The notes: generated by a model not told the origin, from the letters alone. A DNA stretch of 64,000 bases from an uncultured Bacteroides sp. (GCA_945965395.1 CAMFND010000160.1:1-64000), one strand, 5' to 3'. Positions 15,912 to 25,963 are shown, counted from the stretch's first letter. Program-made: numbers and translations.

Positions 15912-17450
15912 TCAGATTCCCGTATCCACCGGATTCTTGTCCGGGAATAACGGACTGTATAATATAGTATGTTTCAGTGTTTGAAGTTTTCCATCCTTCA
16001 CGAACTCTTCTCCGCGTTCAGACAAATGACTGATCATTGCCTGGCGAAGTTCCTGTAATTTTTTGCGGTATTTCTTTTCATGTACCACATTCTTTAATTC
16101 ATGAGGGTCATTTACCAGGTCAAACAGTTCTTCTTCTCCGGTATGGAAACGCCATACATATTTTATTTTACTGTCAGTCAGGGCACACCAGTAATTATCC
16201 GGATTATAGCAAGTGGCATGTTCCAGGTCGATGTATGTACGCCATGTTTCCCCTTTCATCAGACGGAACAGAGATTGTCCGTCCATGTCATTGGGAACTG
16301 TACCACCGGCAGCTTCCAGAAAAGTGGGAAGTAAATCGCGAAGCTCAACCGGTGCATCTATTTTCCCTCCTTTATCAAACTGATATCCAGCAGGCCATTT
16401 TACAATATAGGGGATATGTACGGAACCTTCATAAGGATAAGTCTTGCGCCAGTGGAAATGGTCGCCCAGCATGTCACCATGATCTGACACGTAACAGATG
16501 AGTGCATTGTCATACATACCTTCTTCTTTCAAGGCTTCGATTACTTTCCCGATTTCTTCATCAATGAAAGTCACATTGGCGTAATAGTGACGGCGTGAGT
16601 TCTTTGCATATTCTTCACCAAAGTTTCCGAAGGCAGCATCCTTGGGGGCATCTTCTACTTTTGTCAGACGGGCATAGTCTTTCTCTTTGCACCATTCTCC
16701 AATGAATGGAGCCGGTACGTCACGTCCTTTGTATAAATCAGACAGACGCTGGGGCGGATCATACGGACTATGCGGGCGGGCAAAAGAAACCTTCAGGAAA
16801 AGAGGCTGTCTGCTGCCTTTCTTATGGTTATGAATCATTTCACAGGCCATCTCTCCGGTCCATGCGGTAGGATGAAGTTCCTCGGGCAGTTTATATTTTG
16901 CTGCGCCATGGTCATTCCATCCGATACCTGTACTGTCCGGGTTAAGTCCCGGAGCCTGCATCTGAAACCACAGGCGGTAATCGCTGATAAAGTCTTTTGT
17001 CTCTACGCGGCCGCTTTCATCGACGAGTGTACCATGGAATCCATGTAATGCTTTTTGCGGGAACCAGTGCATTTTTCCAATGCCGAAAGTAAAATAATTC
17101 AAGTCGCGTAACATCTGGGGCATTTCATAACGGTACTGGCTGCCTACTCTTCCATATCCCAGCATGCCATGATGCCAGGGAGACAGACCTGTGAGCAGAC
17201 CGGAACGGGCCGGTGTACTGCTGGGAGCAGAGGAGTAGCCGTTAGTAAACAAGGTACCATCTTGCGCCAGTGCGTCCAGATTCGGGGTGATGACGGAGGG
17301 ATTACCCATGCAGTTCAGGGCGTCACCTCGATGTTGGTCCGATACTATCAGGATGATGTGCGGCTGTTGCTGGGCCATAAGGGTATGAGGAAGACTGCAT
17401 GCTTCTGTACCCAGTACGATTGCGGAATAGAAAATTCGGTTTGTTTTCAT
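15912..17450 (-). CDS. Serine-type arylsulfatase-family sulfatase (PUL)
   Basis: This 512-residue exported sulfatase of the alkaline phosphatase superfamily would remove sulfate esters from glycan fragments in the periplasm. A signal peptide precedes QQQPHIILIVSDQHRGD, whose Asp38 is a metal ligand. The formylglycine motif is STPAR (78-82), with Ser78 as the residue to be converted, so a radical-SAM anSME maturase elsewhere in the genome is required. CYVSDHGDMLGDH further on gives more metal ligands. The subfamily and the sulfated position cannot be read from these motifs. The PL8 lyase gene ends only 3 bases upstream of this start, so lyase and sulfatase are one transcript. Confidence 0.9.
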   Translation of the reverse strand: MKTNRIFYSAIVLGTEACSLPHTLMAQQQPHIILIVSDQHRGDALNCMGNPSVITPNLDALAQDGTLFTNGYSSAPSSTPARSGLLTGLSPWHHGMLGYGRVGSQYRYEMPQMLRDLNYFTFGIGKMHWFPQKALHGFHGTLVDESGRVETKDFISDYRLWFQMQAPGLNPDSTGIGWNDHGAAKYKLPEELHPTAWTGEMACEMIHNHKKGSRQPLFLKVSFARPHSPYDPPQRLSDLYKGRDVPAPFIGEWCKEKDYARLTKVEDAPKDAAFGNFGEEYAKNSRRHYYANVTFIDEEIGKVIEALKEEGMYDNALICYVSDHGDMLGDHFHWRKTYPYEGSVHIPYIVKWPAGYQFDKGGKIDAPVELRDLLPTFLEAAGGTVPNDMDGQSLFRLMKGETWRTYIDLEHATCYNPDNYWCALTDSKIKYVWRFHTGEEELFDLVNDPHELKNVVHEKKYRKKLQELRQAMISHLSERGEEFVKDGKLQTLKHTILYSPLFPDKNPVDTGI

Positions 17451-17453
17451 GGC

Positions 17454-19592
17454 TTATTGTAGAGTGAATGATTGAGTAGCTCCTGCATAAGTCGGATTTT
17501 CTGCAGGCTGCATGCGAATGGTATATGCTTTTTTCTTCCGAGGCTGTATGATGACATTAATAGCTTGTCCTGTTTGTCCCGGGTCGGCTATGTGCAGAAC
17601 AGGAGCATGTCCTTGGGTTTGGTTAATCATCAACGCGCAAGGTTTATCTACTTCAATGGACATCTCCTTGTGCTGAAAACGACCGGCGCGGTAGAACACT
17701 ATCTGCCAGATATGAAGCCCTTTGTGTCTGGCAGCCTGTATATCAGCATCATTTTGAAGAATTTCCACAAGATTGTTACGACTATATTTTTTTACTGCTT
17801 CGGGAGTATTTTTACCAGGTAGTACTATATATGCATAGCTTCCGGATTTAGGTTGCAGGCCGTGGTCTATACATACGGTGAAAACATCGTTTTGTATTTC
17901 TTCTTTCCGGTTGATACTATGGTTGATATCGTACCAAGTTCCACTCTGTATTTGCTGACCGGCCACAATGTTTCCTCCTTTCGGGAACAGATAACCTATG
18001 CCATCATGCCATATCCATTCAGGATTTTTATAATGTTTTTCTCCTCGTTCCATGGATTGCATCTTCCCGGAAAGAGAAATAGATGCCGGTTCAGACGATG
18101 CAAGGCATTGGTTGACCGTGGTGTATACTTTTTCAGAAGCTGTAGAAGAAATGTTTGCTCCCAGGCATACGATTTCTTCATCAAAGAAAAACCAGGCTTT
18201 GTGTGCTCCAGTCTGTATGTCTTTGTAATTATCCATGTAGCGGTAGGTCGTAATTCCGTATAAACTGTCGGATACCCCTCCGGCGAAATCAGAAGTTCCC
18301 GGTGTTTGCCAGTCGCTGGCAGCAAGTGGAATTTCTTTCAGTTGCGGGGCCGTAGTACCTGGAATACGGCTCCAGTTCCATGTTGGGAAAATACCCTCAT
18401 ATTCATTTCCTCTTCGTACGATATTGGTACATCCGTCGGACATGAAGTAAGTTTTCAGGTTTTCCCCATTGCCATATTCACAACGGGCGGTACGATTGGA
18501 AACCAGTCGCACATCGAAGGTGTATTCTGGACGTACATGTAGTGAATAATCTCCGCGGAAATAATGTGTATGTTGGGGCTTGATTGCATAATCAGCCGGT
18601 TTTTCCTCTTTCAAGCGTGAAATGATTTCTCTGAATTCCTGTGCATGAACTGTATCCAAAATTTCCATACGTTGTGCAAATAAGGCTGTATGAGATTTGT
18701 CGGGAACGCCTGGGCGACTCACACTGCGTCCCATGACATCAAACAACATGTATTTTCCTCGTATGGTCGGATAATATGTTTCCCGCATGAATTTGCTGAT
18801 GAGGTCCAGTTTCTCCTGAGGTATGGCAAAGCGTGTGCCTCGTGTGTACATGGCCACCTGAGTGACTCCTTTCAGTATTTCATCTCCATATCCTCCGATA
18901 TACAATTGTTGCCCGTGCTGAAAGTTGCTGTTGTCATGCTGGAATCCCTCTTTTGTAGTGTAGACTACCGGGTTATAGACATTTTCCAGTGCAAACTCTA
19001 GCGTTTCGGCATCTTTAGAAAGGCATGCGCGATAAATCCAGTGGAGGGCAATGTCTGTGCGGTTGGCTCCCGTCCATTTGGCCGGATTCCCTCCATCCTT
19101 TTTTATACGTTCCAATAGTTTATTTTCCAATTCATGAGGGAGTTGTTTCTTGCCGGTACGCATCTGAATGAGTAACACGCCTAAAGCCTGCGGTTCTGCA
19201 ATCTGGTTGTACCACCAGTTATGGCACCATGGATTTCGTTCATGCCAGTACTCAAGTCCTTTTTCTATCTTATTATACAAATCCTCATTCTGATAATATC
19301 TGTTTTCGGGATTAGTATAGGCAAAAACGAAGTCCGAAATGCGGTTAATATGTACCAGTGGAGGCCAGTTGGTACGCTGGATGCTGGCATAATCCACATC
19401 GGTGAACGAGCCGTCTTGAGTGTTATACTTTTCCAGTCCTTGTGTAATGTCTGGATTCTGTGCGAAATCCTGCCGTATTTTTTGCATTAATGCTTCAAAC
19501 TCGTTTTTTTGCGAGATGTGTTGGGCCTGGATAGTACAGGAATATCCCAGCCAGAAGCAGAAAATTGAAAATAGTGTAAGAACTTTTCTCAT
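17454..19592 (-). CDS. Polysaccharide lyase family 8 (chondroitin AC/hyaluronate lyase-like)
   Basis: This 712-residue exported lyase cleaves uronic-acid glycans by beta-elimination, leaving 4,5-unsaturated non-reducing ends. After the signal peptide, an alpha/alpha-toroid carries NWWYNQIAEPQALG (125-138), WTGANRTD (173-180), NSNFQHGQQLYIGGYG (221-236) and MGRSVSR (287-293). A beta-sandwich domain follows. Asn177, His226, Tyr235, Arg289 and Arg293 line up with the known catalytic residues of Flavobacterium chondroitinase AC (Asn175, His225, Tyr234, Arg288, Arg292), so it should be active. PL8 includes enzymes for chondroitin, hyaluronan, xanthan and others, so the substrate is open. It is operonic with the sulfatase and follows the DUF2264 gene after a hairpin. 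Confidence 0.88.
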   Translation of the reverse strand: MRKVLTLFSIFCFWLGYSCTIQAQHISQKNEFEALMQKIRQDFAQNPDITQGLEKYNTQDGSFTDVDYASIQRTNWPPLVHINRISDFVFAYTNPENRYYQNEDLYNKIEKGLEYWHERNPWCHNWWYNQIAEPQALGVLLIQMRTGKKQLPHELENKLLERIKKDGGNPAKWTGANRTDIALHWIYRACLSKDAETLEFALENVYNPVVYTTKEGFQHDNSNFQHGQQLYIGGYGDEILKGVTQVAMYTRGTRFAIPQEKLDLISKFMRETYYPTIRGKYMLFDVMGRSVSRPGVPDKSHTALFAQRMEILDTVHAQEFREIISRLKEEKPADYAIKPQHTHYFRGDYSLHVRPEYTFDVRLVSNRTARCEYGNGENLKTYFMSDGCTNIVRRGNEYEGIFPTWNWSRIPGTTAPQLKEIPLAASDWQTPGTSDFAGGVSDSLYGITTYRYMDNYKDIQTGAHKAWFFFDEEIVCLGANISSTASEKVYTTVNQCLASSEPASISLSGKMQSMERGEKHYKNPEWIWHDGIGYLFPKGGNIVAGQQIQSGTWYDINHSINRKEEIQNDVFTVCIDHGLQPKSGSYAYIVLPGKNTPEAVKKYSRNNLVEILQNDADIQAARHKGLHIWQIVFYRAGRFQHKEMSIEVDKPCALMINQTQGHAPVLHIADPGQTGQAINVIIQPRKKKAYTIRMQPAENPTYAGATQSFTLQ

Positions 19593-19638
19593 AATGAAGT
19601 AGATGAAGTGTTTTTAGGGTATCAAAGATAATAAAATG

Positions 19639-19676
19639 GGGCTGTACTTCAAAATTTTCATTCGTAAGTACAGCCC
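19639..19676 (-). terminator. Intercistronic hairpin upstream of the PL8 gene
   Basis: GGGCTGTACTT (19639-19649) and AAGTACAGCCC (19666-19676) form a perfect 11-base stem with a 16-base loop. On the minus strand a moderately T-rich stretch follows. It lies between the DUF2264 and PL8 genes in the same transcription direction, so it may attenuate or partly end transcription, or stabilise a processed mRNA end. Confidence 0.5.
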
Positions 19677-19699
19677 ATGCAAAAAACAAAATATAGGTA

Positions 19700-20929
19700 T
19701 CAAATAGAGTGGTCTGCTTCTACTTGTTCTCCATTCCATGCTTTTAAAGAAGTCCAAGGGGTAAAGTTTGTACTCCAGAATGAATCTGTAGGTGGGAGAC
19801 CTAAAGCTACAAATCCAAATGTACACAAATAGGTACTTCCTGTATTGATGTATGTTTCAGACATCCTGATTTGACTTCCTGTAAATCCAATGCGCAACCA
19901 TCCTTTTGAGTCAAAAGTATGTGGAGCATTGAACTGGCGTTTAATAACTGCAGTAAGTGCACATCGTACTTGTGCAGGTGTTACAGTTTTAGGAAGTTTA
20001 TGTAATAATGCAGCATGAGACAATGCGTGAAAGGCTCCTATCCTATAAACAATGGAACGTCCGATAACCGGATATGCTCCTTCTGGCGAGATTAATCTTT
20101 CCTGTTGCTCTGCATAGCGGGTAAAACGTTTCATTTGTGTGGGTAGGAATTCGGCTCCTTTTACTTGATGCTTTTCCATGATACGTAGTATCTCGGTCAG
20201 CATGGGATGGATGACAAAACTGTTGTAATAATCTGCATGATATTGTGGCCCATCTCCGTAAATACCGTCTCCTACATACCATTTGTCACGGAATGTTTCT
20301 ATACCATGTAACAGTCTGTTTAGCTCACATTCCCCGGTAAATTCAAGTAAAGTAGCTTCTATTGTAGAAGCGAACAGTAACCAGTTGTTATTAAAAGGTT
20401 TAATGTTACGTGTTCTTTTTAGCTCGGTTATTAAGTTGGCCTGTGTCTCTTTATCTAGATTTCCCCATAGTTGGGTTGGAGCTCTTAATATGCCCAAAGC
20501 TAGAAACGCAGCATCTACCAGTGGCTGATAGGGAGTCTTAAAGTTTAGGTAATCAGCAGACTCTGGATTGACAGCATTTGATAAGGCCTTGAGGGTAAGA
20601 TTTATATATTTACTTCTTAGTTTTCCTTCTTCTGTATTGTCCGGTCCTAGTTCCAGCCAAGGGGCAATACCACATACAGTCCGACCAAAAGCCTCTAGAT
20701 GAGAAAACTGGTGTCCTCTTTTAGGGTCCAGTGATTCTTGTGGCATATTGATTTTCAATGTTTCATTAGCCAGATTAGTCAGCACTGGGTCACAGATTTT
20801 AACTAATGTATTGATCCATATTTTTCGTTCTTCATTTCCTGATAGGGGTGATGAGGGATAAGAAGCAAATATGGAGGATGTGAAGCATCCGAAGAGAAGG
20901 AATAAGAATAATTTGAATTGATTAGTCAT
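19700..20929 (-). CDS. DUF2264-family exported protein (PUL)
   Basis: This 409-residue protein has a clear signal peptide (FKLFLFLLFGCFTSSIFA) and the DUF2264 layout. SHLEAFGRTVCGIAPWLELG (about 76-95), NNWLLFAS, WYVGDGIYGDGPQYHADYYN and GRSIVYRIGAFHAL are the conserved blocks, with many Trp, Tyr, Asp and His residues as in alpha/alpha-barrel glycosidases. DUF2264 proteins recur in PULs, and some have been assigned glycosidase activity, but I cannot give a specificity. It sits between SusD and the PL8 lyase, bracketed by two intercistronic hairpins. Base composition is AT-rich like the SusCD genes above it. Confidence 0.75.
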   Translation of the reverse strand: MTNQFKLFLFLLFGCFTSSIFASYPSSPLSGNEERKIWINTLVKICDPVLTNLANETLKINMPQESLDPKRGHQFSHLEAFGRTVCGIAPWLELGPDNTEEGKLRSKYINLTLKALSNAVNPESADYLNFKTPYQPLVDAAFLALGILRAPTQLWGNLDKETQANLITELKRTRNIKPFNNNWLLFASTIEATLLEFTGECELNRLLHGIETFRDKWYVGDGIYGDGPQYHADYYNSFVIHPMLTEILRIMEKHQVKGAEFLPTQMKRFTRYAEQQERLISPEGAYPVIGRSIVYRIGAFHALSHAALLHKLPKTVTPAQVRCALTAVIKRQFNAPHTFDSKGWLRIGFTGSQIRMSETYINTGSTYLCTFGFVALGLPPTDSFWSTNFTPWTSLKAWNGEQVEADHSI

Positions 20930-20966
20930 TGTAGCTGTAAAAGATTAATGTTTAATTATAGGCTAA

Positions 20967-21004
20967 AATATCTCCTTACAAGAAATTTCCTGTAAGGAGA
21001 TATT
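20967..21004 (-). terminator. Intercistronic hairpin downstream of SusD
   Basis: AATATCTCCTTACA (20967-20980) pairs perfectly with TGTAAGGAGATATT (20991-21004) around a 10-base loop. It lies 17 bases after the SusD stop. Hairpins at this place in PULs are often linked with lower expression of downstream enzyme genes than of susCD; here that is inference. Confidence 0.6.
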
Positions 21005-21020
21005 GATAGAAGTATAGTGA

Positions 21021-22649
21021 TTAATAACCTGGATTTTGAGGGAATTCAGCTCCTGTATTTAGGTCAATGATATACTGAGGAATTGGGAGAAGTAGATGGT
21101 GCTCATCCATGTGAGCAGAATAGCTGTTGTATTTCTTTACCCGTTCCAGCCATTTACCTGTTCTTGCCAATGTGAATCTGCGTAATTCTTCTCCAACAAG
21201 TTCACGTATGCGTTCGTCCAGTAGGAAATCCATGGTAGCCTGACTTTCGGAAATTTCTGTAGCGCCTGCACGTTTTCTTACTGCATTAATGGCTTCTTTA
21301 GCTCCTTTAGTATCACCTAACTGGATACAAGCTTCTGCTTTCAGCAGATAGGTTTCAGCTAAACGGAATTTCATACGGTCTTTGTTGCTTCCGGTGTATT
21401 GTAGGTCGTCTGCTTTTCCGTAGAAGAACTTGGTGATGACCGGATAAATCTGATTCTTGGCACGGGTTTCCTCAGTGATGGGGGCGAGTTTACCTGGCTG
21501 GATTTCTGGTTTGTCTTTTACGGTGGCGTTGTAATACCAGTGACGCTTGATGTTGTATTCTGAATTACGTATGTCGGTCGCATCGTAGAAGGAATTGTCC
21601 GGGCTTTCAATCCACCAGGTGAGTGGTACAATCTGTGCTAGTCCTCGTCCACCGAGGGTGTCGGCCAGTACAAATCCGTCCAGTCCATCCCAGTATCTTG
21701 GATTCCATGCACGGCGTGTCCAGTCATCGTTGGCTCCACCTCCTCCGTCAGTCTTATATTCATATTGCATAACCCAAATGCTTTCCATATTACCGGAAGT
21801 TCTATTTTGATTATTTTCAATGAACATGTCATGGAATACATCTCCTGGCTTATCTTTTTCTGCTCCGAAACGTTCATTCTGTTGCATTAAGTGGAAGTAT
21901 GGGCTTGTTATGACCTCATCGGCTTTAGTTTTAGCTTCCGTGTATAGCCCTGCCATCAGATAGACTTCGCTTAACAGATGTTTTGCTGCCCATGTAGTAA
22001 GTTTACCTGTTTCTACCTTGTCTGGGCTTTCAGGTAGATTTTCTTCTGCGAACTTCAGGTCATTAATCATCTTTTCCAATACCTCAGCTTTGGGAGTGCG
22101 GGTGAAATCTGTGCGGTAGTCTGTTTCAATAGATTCCACGTAAGGGATATCTCCATAAAGGTATACCAGATATCTGTAGGCATAAGCACGGAAGAAACGG
22201 GCTGTAGCTTGATACAGGGCTTTGTCGGTTTCATTATCCCAGTTTGTATTAATATCGGCATATTTGAGTAATTCATTGGCTGATGAAATCAGTCCGTATC
22301 CCCAGTTCCAATAAGACACTACAAAAGTGGTAGAAGGAGTGTATGATAGTTTCTCAAAAGGTGTTAGAGAACCATCCATCTGTTGTCCTTGATGCACAAT
22401 ATCTGTGGCAATCTGGAACATTTCGTAAGGACAGGCTTGTCCTTGTGAGGTTGTTGCTCCTCCCCAGGTGTTGAACTCAGAACGAGCCCATCCGTAAAGT
22501 CCTGTAGCAGCAAGCTCAAAACCATAGCTGCTGGTATATGTATTATCTGGACCTAATGTGCTTTTCATTTCTTCATCTAGAAATCCAGAACATCCTGTAC
22601 TTATTAGTGTGACAGCGGATAAAGCCGCTGATATAATAATATGTTTCAT
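21021..22649 (-). CDS. SusD-family surface glycan-binding lipoprotein (PUL)
   Basis: This 542-residue outer-membrane lipoprotein forms a lid on its SusC partner and binds glycan at the cell surface. The signal peptide ends in a lipobox at Cys20 (LISTGCSGFLDEE). The helical TPR-like SusD core follows, with ATARFFRAYAYRYLVYLYGDIPYV (about 165-188, partly shown) and C-terminal RLAETYLLKAEACIQLGD and ELVGEELRRFTLAR blocks. It ends in the usual NPGY. Length is normal. The SusC gene ends 32 bases upstream. It looks intact. Confidence 0.93.
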   Translation of the reverse strand: MKHIIISAALSAVTLISTGCSGFLDEEMKSTLGPDNTYTSSYGFELAATGLYGWARSEFNTWGGATTSQGQACPYEMFQIATDIVHQGQQMDGSLTPFEKLSYTPSTTFVVSYWNWGYGLISSANELLKYADINTNWDNETDKALYQATARFFRAYAYRYLVYLYGDIPYVESIETDYRTDFTRTPKAEVLEKMINDLKFAEENLPESPDKVETGKLTTWAAKHLLSEVYLMAGLYTEAKTKADEVITSPYFHLMQQNERFGAEKDKPGDVFHDMFIENNQNRTSGNMESIWVMQYEYKTDGGGGANDDWTRRAWNPRYWDGLDGFVLADTLGGRGLAQIVPLTWWIESPDNSFYDATDIRNSEYNIKRHWYYNATVKDKPEIQPGKLAPITEETRAKNQIYPVITKFFYGKADDLQYTGSNKDRMKFRLAETYLLKAEACIQLGDTKGAKEAINAVRKRAGATEISESQATMDFLLDERIRELVGEELRRFTLARTGKWLERVKKYNSYSAHMDEHHLLLPIPQYIIDLNTGAEFPQNPGY

Positions 22650-22681
22650 GTGTTTTTGGTTTTTAGGTTTAATAAATTAGG

Positions 22682-25600
22682 TTAGAAAGTTACGTTTAAT
22701 CCAAGCATGTATGAACGGGCGGTAGGATAACCAACGACAACTCCTTTTTCATCGTCATTTGCCTTGGCATTATCGTAATTTAATGCATTTTTTATGTTGC
22801 TGAAAGTACAAACGTTATTAACACTGACATCCACACGTGCTGAAGTGATGCCCAGTTTCTGTGTAAATGTTTTTGGGATGTTATATCCAATAGTAATGTT
22901 TTTTAGTTGTATGTAATTCATCTTTTTATAGAATGAGTGTTTTTCGTATGGTACGTAGGATGGAGAAGTCATTTCATTGGTTGGGTTACTTTCTGTCCAA
23001 TAATTCATACCACTTAAGTAATTGAACTCAGGCATCCATCTATCAAAGTTTTGGTCATGCATTTGTCTCCATTGTCCGAAAACACCGTTCAATACAAAGG
23101 ACATATAGAAATCTTTATAAGTAAAGTTATTTGTCATTGACATAAGGAAGCTGGGCAACTTGGATCCAATGATTTTTTTATCATCAGCTGTAATAACTCC
23201 ATCTCCGTCTGCATCTTCCAATTTTGCAGAACCTGGTTCTGCACCTTTCTGAATTTCTTTCCAATCATCAGTATAATATCCCCATTTTTCACTGATAATG
23301 TTTCCTGCATTATCCTTTTCTACTAAACATTTCCAACGTGGATCATCTGTTTGCCATGTACCAATTACATTGTAATCATAGTAAACGTTGGTTGGTTCTC
23401 CAATAAACCATTTGTTAGTTATATCATCTTTCCCGTTTTCTTGTAATTTGACAATCTTATCTCGGTTTAGAGAGAAGTTGACATTTGTTTTCCATAAGAA
23501 ATCTTTTGTTTCAATATTTATTGAATTCAATGCTATTTCTACTCCCACATTACGAGTTTGTCCGATATTGTCGAGGATAGTTCTATACCCGTTCATATAA
23601 GGTACGGTACGGTTCATTAACAAATCTTTGGTATTTGCGATATAGAAGTCAATGTTACCACTAAAGCGTCCGTTAAAGAGACCAAAGTCAATACCGGTAT
23701 TGAATGTATAAGTTGTTTCCCATTTCAGATTGGGATTTCCTACTCCGTTAGTAGGTAGATATACACCATTGACAGTGTTACCTTTATCTCCCCAGACATA
23801 TTGTGTCAGACTCAGTCGATCTAGGGTTTGGTATGCGTTGATACCTTGATTGCCGTTAGCACCGTATGATACGCGTAGCTTCATCATGTCCAACCAGTTG
23901 CGGGTGTTTTCCATAAATTCTTCTGAAGAAATATTCCATGCAGTGGCAGCAGATGGGAAGAAGGCATATTTATTGTTGGCTCCAAAAGCAGAATATCCAT
24001 CGGAGCGTCCAGTCAGAGTTAACAAATATTTGCCTGCGTATGCATAGTTCAATCGAATCATGTAAGAGAGTAGTGCTGTTTCTGTGAGCGAAGAAGATAG
24101 TGACTTATTTTTTTCTCCTCCAGCCATATTGTGATACCCTCCTTCGTCGTTGACGAAGCTCTCCGCAGATTGCTGGGAATATTGTTTATTCGTTTCTTGT
24201 ATGGAGAACAAGCCGGTAGCATCAATTTTGTGCTTTCCGAATGTATTTTCATATTTGAGAATGTTTTCCCATGTATAATCCCAGTAATGTGTATTTTCAA
24301 TGGAAGCAGCTCCATCTACTTTACTACCAGTAAGAGTATTTCTTCCATAATATGTGCCGACAAAATTGTTGCGATAGTTGTATCCAAAGTTTGTGCGGAA
24401 ACTTAACCCTTTTACAGGGAGGGTTATGTCAGCAAAAGTTGAAATAAATACGTTTCGGTTTGTCTTGTCTTCTATGGCGTCACAATCTGACATAGGGTTA
24501 TAGAATAAAGTATTGCGGCTCATCGGGTAATATTCCAGGTTACCTTCCTCATCTGAATATGTACCAAATGGGCTCATTTTAAGACCTGCTTCCAGATAAG
24601 GAAGTTCTCCTCCATATTCTTTTTGTATGGCTTGCATACTCATACCGATTTTCAACCATTTGCCTAAATTTTGGTTAATGTTAAGTGAAATGTTGGTACG
24701 TTTCATGCCAGTATTCCGTACAACTCCATCTTGGCGTAAGCGAGAAATAGATGCCATATATGTGGTGCTTTCTGTTCCTCCAGTTAGAGATATTTGATGA
24801 TTAGTCACCAAAGCTTGGCGGAACATTTTGTCTTGCCAGTCAATAGTATGTCCAGCTCTGTAATTTGCTAGTTCATCTGCCCCTAATACGCCTTCAGGAG
24901 TGAGTTGGTCGTAAGGAGTTCCATTTTTTAAATGTTTGTAGTCATAAAGGTATTGTAAATACTCATCTCCACTCATCATATCAAGGCGTCGCTCAGTTTC
25001 AGCCATACCAACCTGTCCTTTATAGGTGACAGTAGCTTTACCTTGTCTTCCTTTTTTGGTTTGTATTAAAATAACTCCATTAGAGCCTCTTGAGCCATAG
25101 ATAGCGGCAGAAGATGCATCTTTTAATACAGACATACTTTCAATAATGTCTGGATCAATATCACCTAACGAACCACTATAAGGGATACCATCCATTACAA
25201 TAAGAGGGGCGTTACTGGCTGTTAATGAATTATTTCCTCGGATGCGCAAAGTTTGGTCTTCCCCAGGTTGGGCATTACCAGTTGAGATATTTAATCCAGG
25301 AATTTGTCCGGCTAATTTATCCATCAAGTTATTGGTGGATACTAATCCGAGTTTGTCTTCTCCAACAGCAGTTACACCACCTGTTAAATCAGATTTTCTT
25401 TGCGAGCCATATCCTACAACCACAACTTCCTCTAGGGATTGAGTATCTTCATCTAATTGTATCTGTAAATTGTTATTATTTGAGATTTTTATTTCCTTAG
25501 TGGAATACCCTATGAATGAAACTTGAAGGATATCTCCTTTTTTGACATTTTCAAGAGTAAAATTTCCGTCAATGTCTGTAATGACTCCATTTGTGGTGCC

Positions 25601-25822
25601 TTTTATAATCACATTGGCTCCGATAATAGGGCCTGTTTTGTCAGAAATTGTACCCTTTATGGTTAGATTTCCTTGGTTTGTACGTAAAACAGACAATGTT
25701 TCATTGATTGCACTATTAGTGCTTTCAGCCATAGCATTCAAGCTTGTAAATCCTATGGCAGAGCATAGCAATACATGATTTAATTTTAGGTAAGCAATAG
25801 GTTTTTTCATAGATTTAGACAT
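22682..25822 (-). CDS. SusC-family TonB-dependent outer-membrane transporter (PUL)
   Basis: This 1046-residue beta-barrel imports oligosaccharides using TonB energy. After the signal peptide there is a carboxypeptidase-like beta domain (TIKGTISDKTGPIIGANV onward, about residues 53-130), the SusC TonB-box region SLEEVVVVGYG (132-142), the plug (about 150-260, with LRIRGNNSL and GSRGSNGVILI) and a 22-strand barrel ending in aromatic MLGLNVTF. The gene is complete, unlike the second SusC at 38643. An ATG 12 bases in (MKKPIAYL) is a possible alternative start. The 141-base gap to the HTCS gene should contain its promoter. Confidence 0.95.
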   Translation of the reverse strand: MSKSMKKPIAYLKLNHVLLCSAIGFTSLNAMAESTNSAINETLSVLRTNQGNLTIKGTISDKTGPIIGANVIIKGTTNGVITDIDGNFTLENVKKGDILQVSFIGYSTKEIKISNNNNLQIQLDEDTQSLEEVVVVGYGSQRKSDLTGGVTAVGEDKLGLVSTNNLMDKLAGQIPGLNISTGNAQPGEDQTLRIRGNNSLTASNAPLIVMDGIPYSGSLGDIDPDIIESMSVLKDASSAAIYGSRGSNGVILIQTKKGRQGKATVTYKGQVGMAETERRLDMMSGDEYLQYLYDYKHLKNGTPYDQLTPEGVLGADELANYRAGHTIDWQDKMFRQALVTNHQISLTGGTESTTYMASISRLRQDGVVRNTGMKRTNISLNINQNLGKWLKIGMSMQAIQKEYGGELPYLEAGLKMSPFGTYSDEEGNLEYYPMSRNTLFYNPMSDCDAIEDKTNRNVFISTFADITLPVKGLSFRTNFGYNYRNNFVGTYYGRNTLTGSKVDGAASIENTHYWDYTWENILKYENTFGKHKIDATGLFSIQETNKQYSQQSAESFVNDEGGYHNMAGGEKNKSLSSSLTETALLSYMIRLNYAYAGKYLLTLTGRSDGYSAFGANNKYAFFPSAATAWNISSEEFMENTRNWLDMMKLRVSYGANGNQGINAYQTLDRLSLTQYVWGDKGNTVNGVYLPTNGVGNPNLKWETTYTFNTGIDFGLFNGRFSGNIDFYIANTKDLLMNRTVPYMNGYRTILDNIGQTRNVGVEIALNSINIETKDFLWKTNVNFSLNRDKIVKLQENGKDDITNKWFIGEPTNVYYDYNVIGTWQTDDPRWKCLVEKDNAGNIISEKWGYYTDDWKEIQKGAEPGSAKLEDADGDGVITADDKKIIGSKLPSFLMSMTNNFTYKDFYMSFVLNGVFGQWRQMHDQNFDRWMPEFNYLSGMNYWTESNPTNEMTSPSYVPYEKHSFYKKMNYIQLKNITIGYNIPKTFTQKLGITSARVDVSVNNVCTFSNIKNALNYDNAKANDDEKGVVVGYPTARSYMLGLNVTF

Positions 25823-25963
25823 TTAATTTAATGTATAAAATCGTTTTTTTCTCTAGTGGCGAAAATACCTAGCCCAAACAAAATCTCCAATTATAGAAGT
25901 CTTATTTGCGGTAGGTAAATGTGTATATGGAAAATCCTACCACCTTACCAGGACATTTTTACC

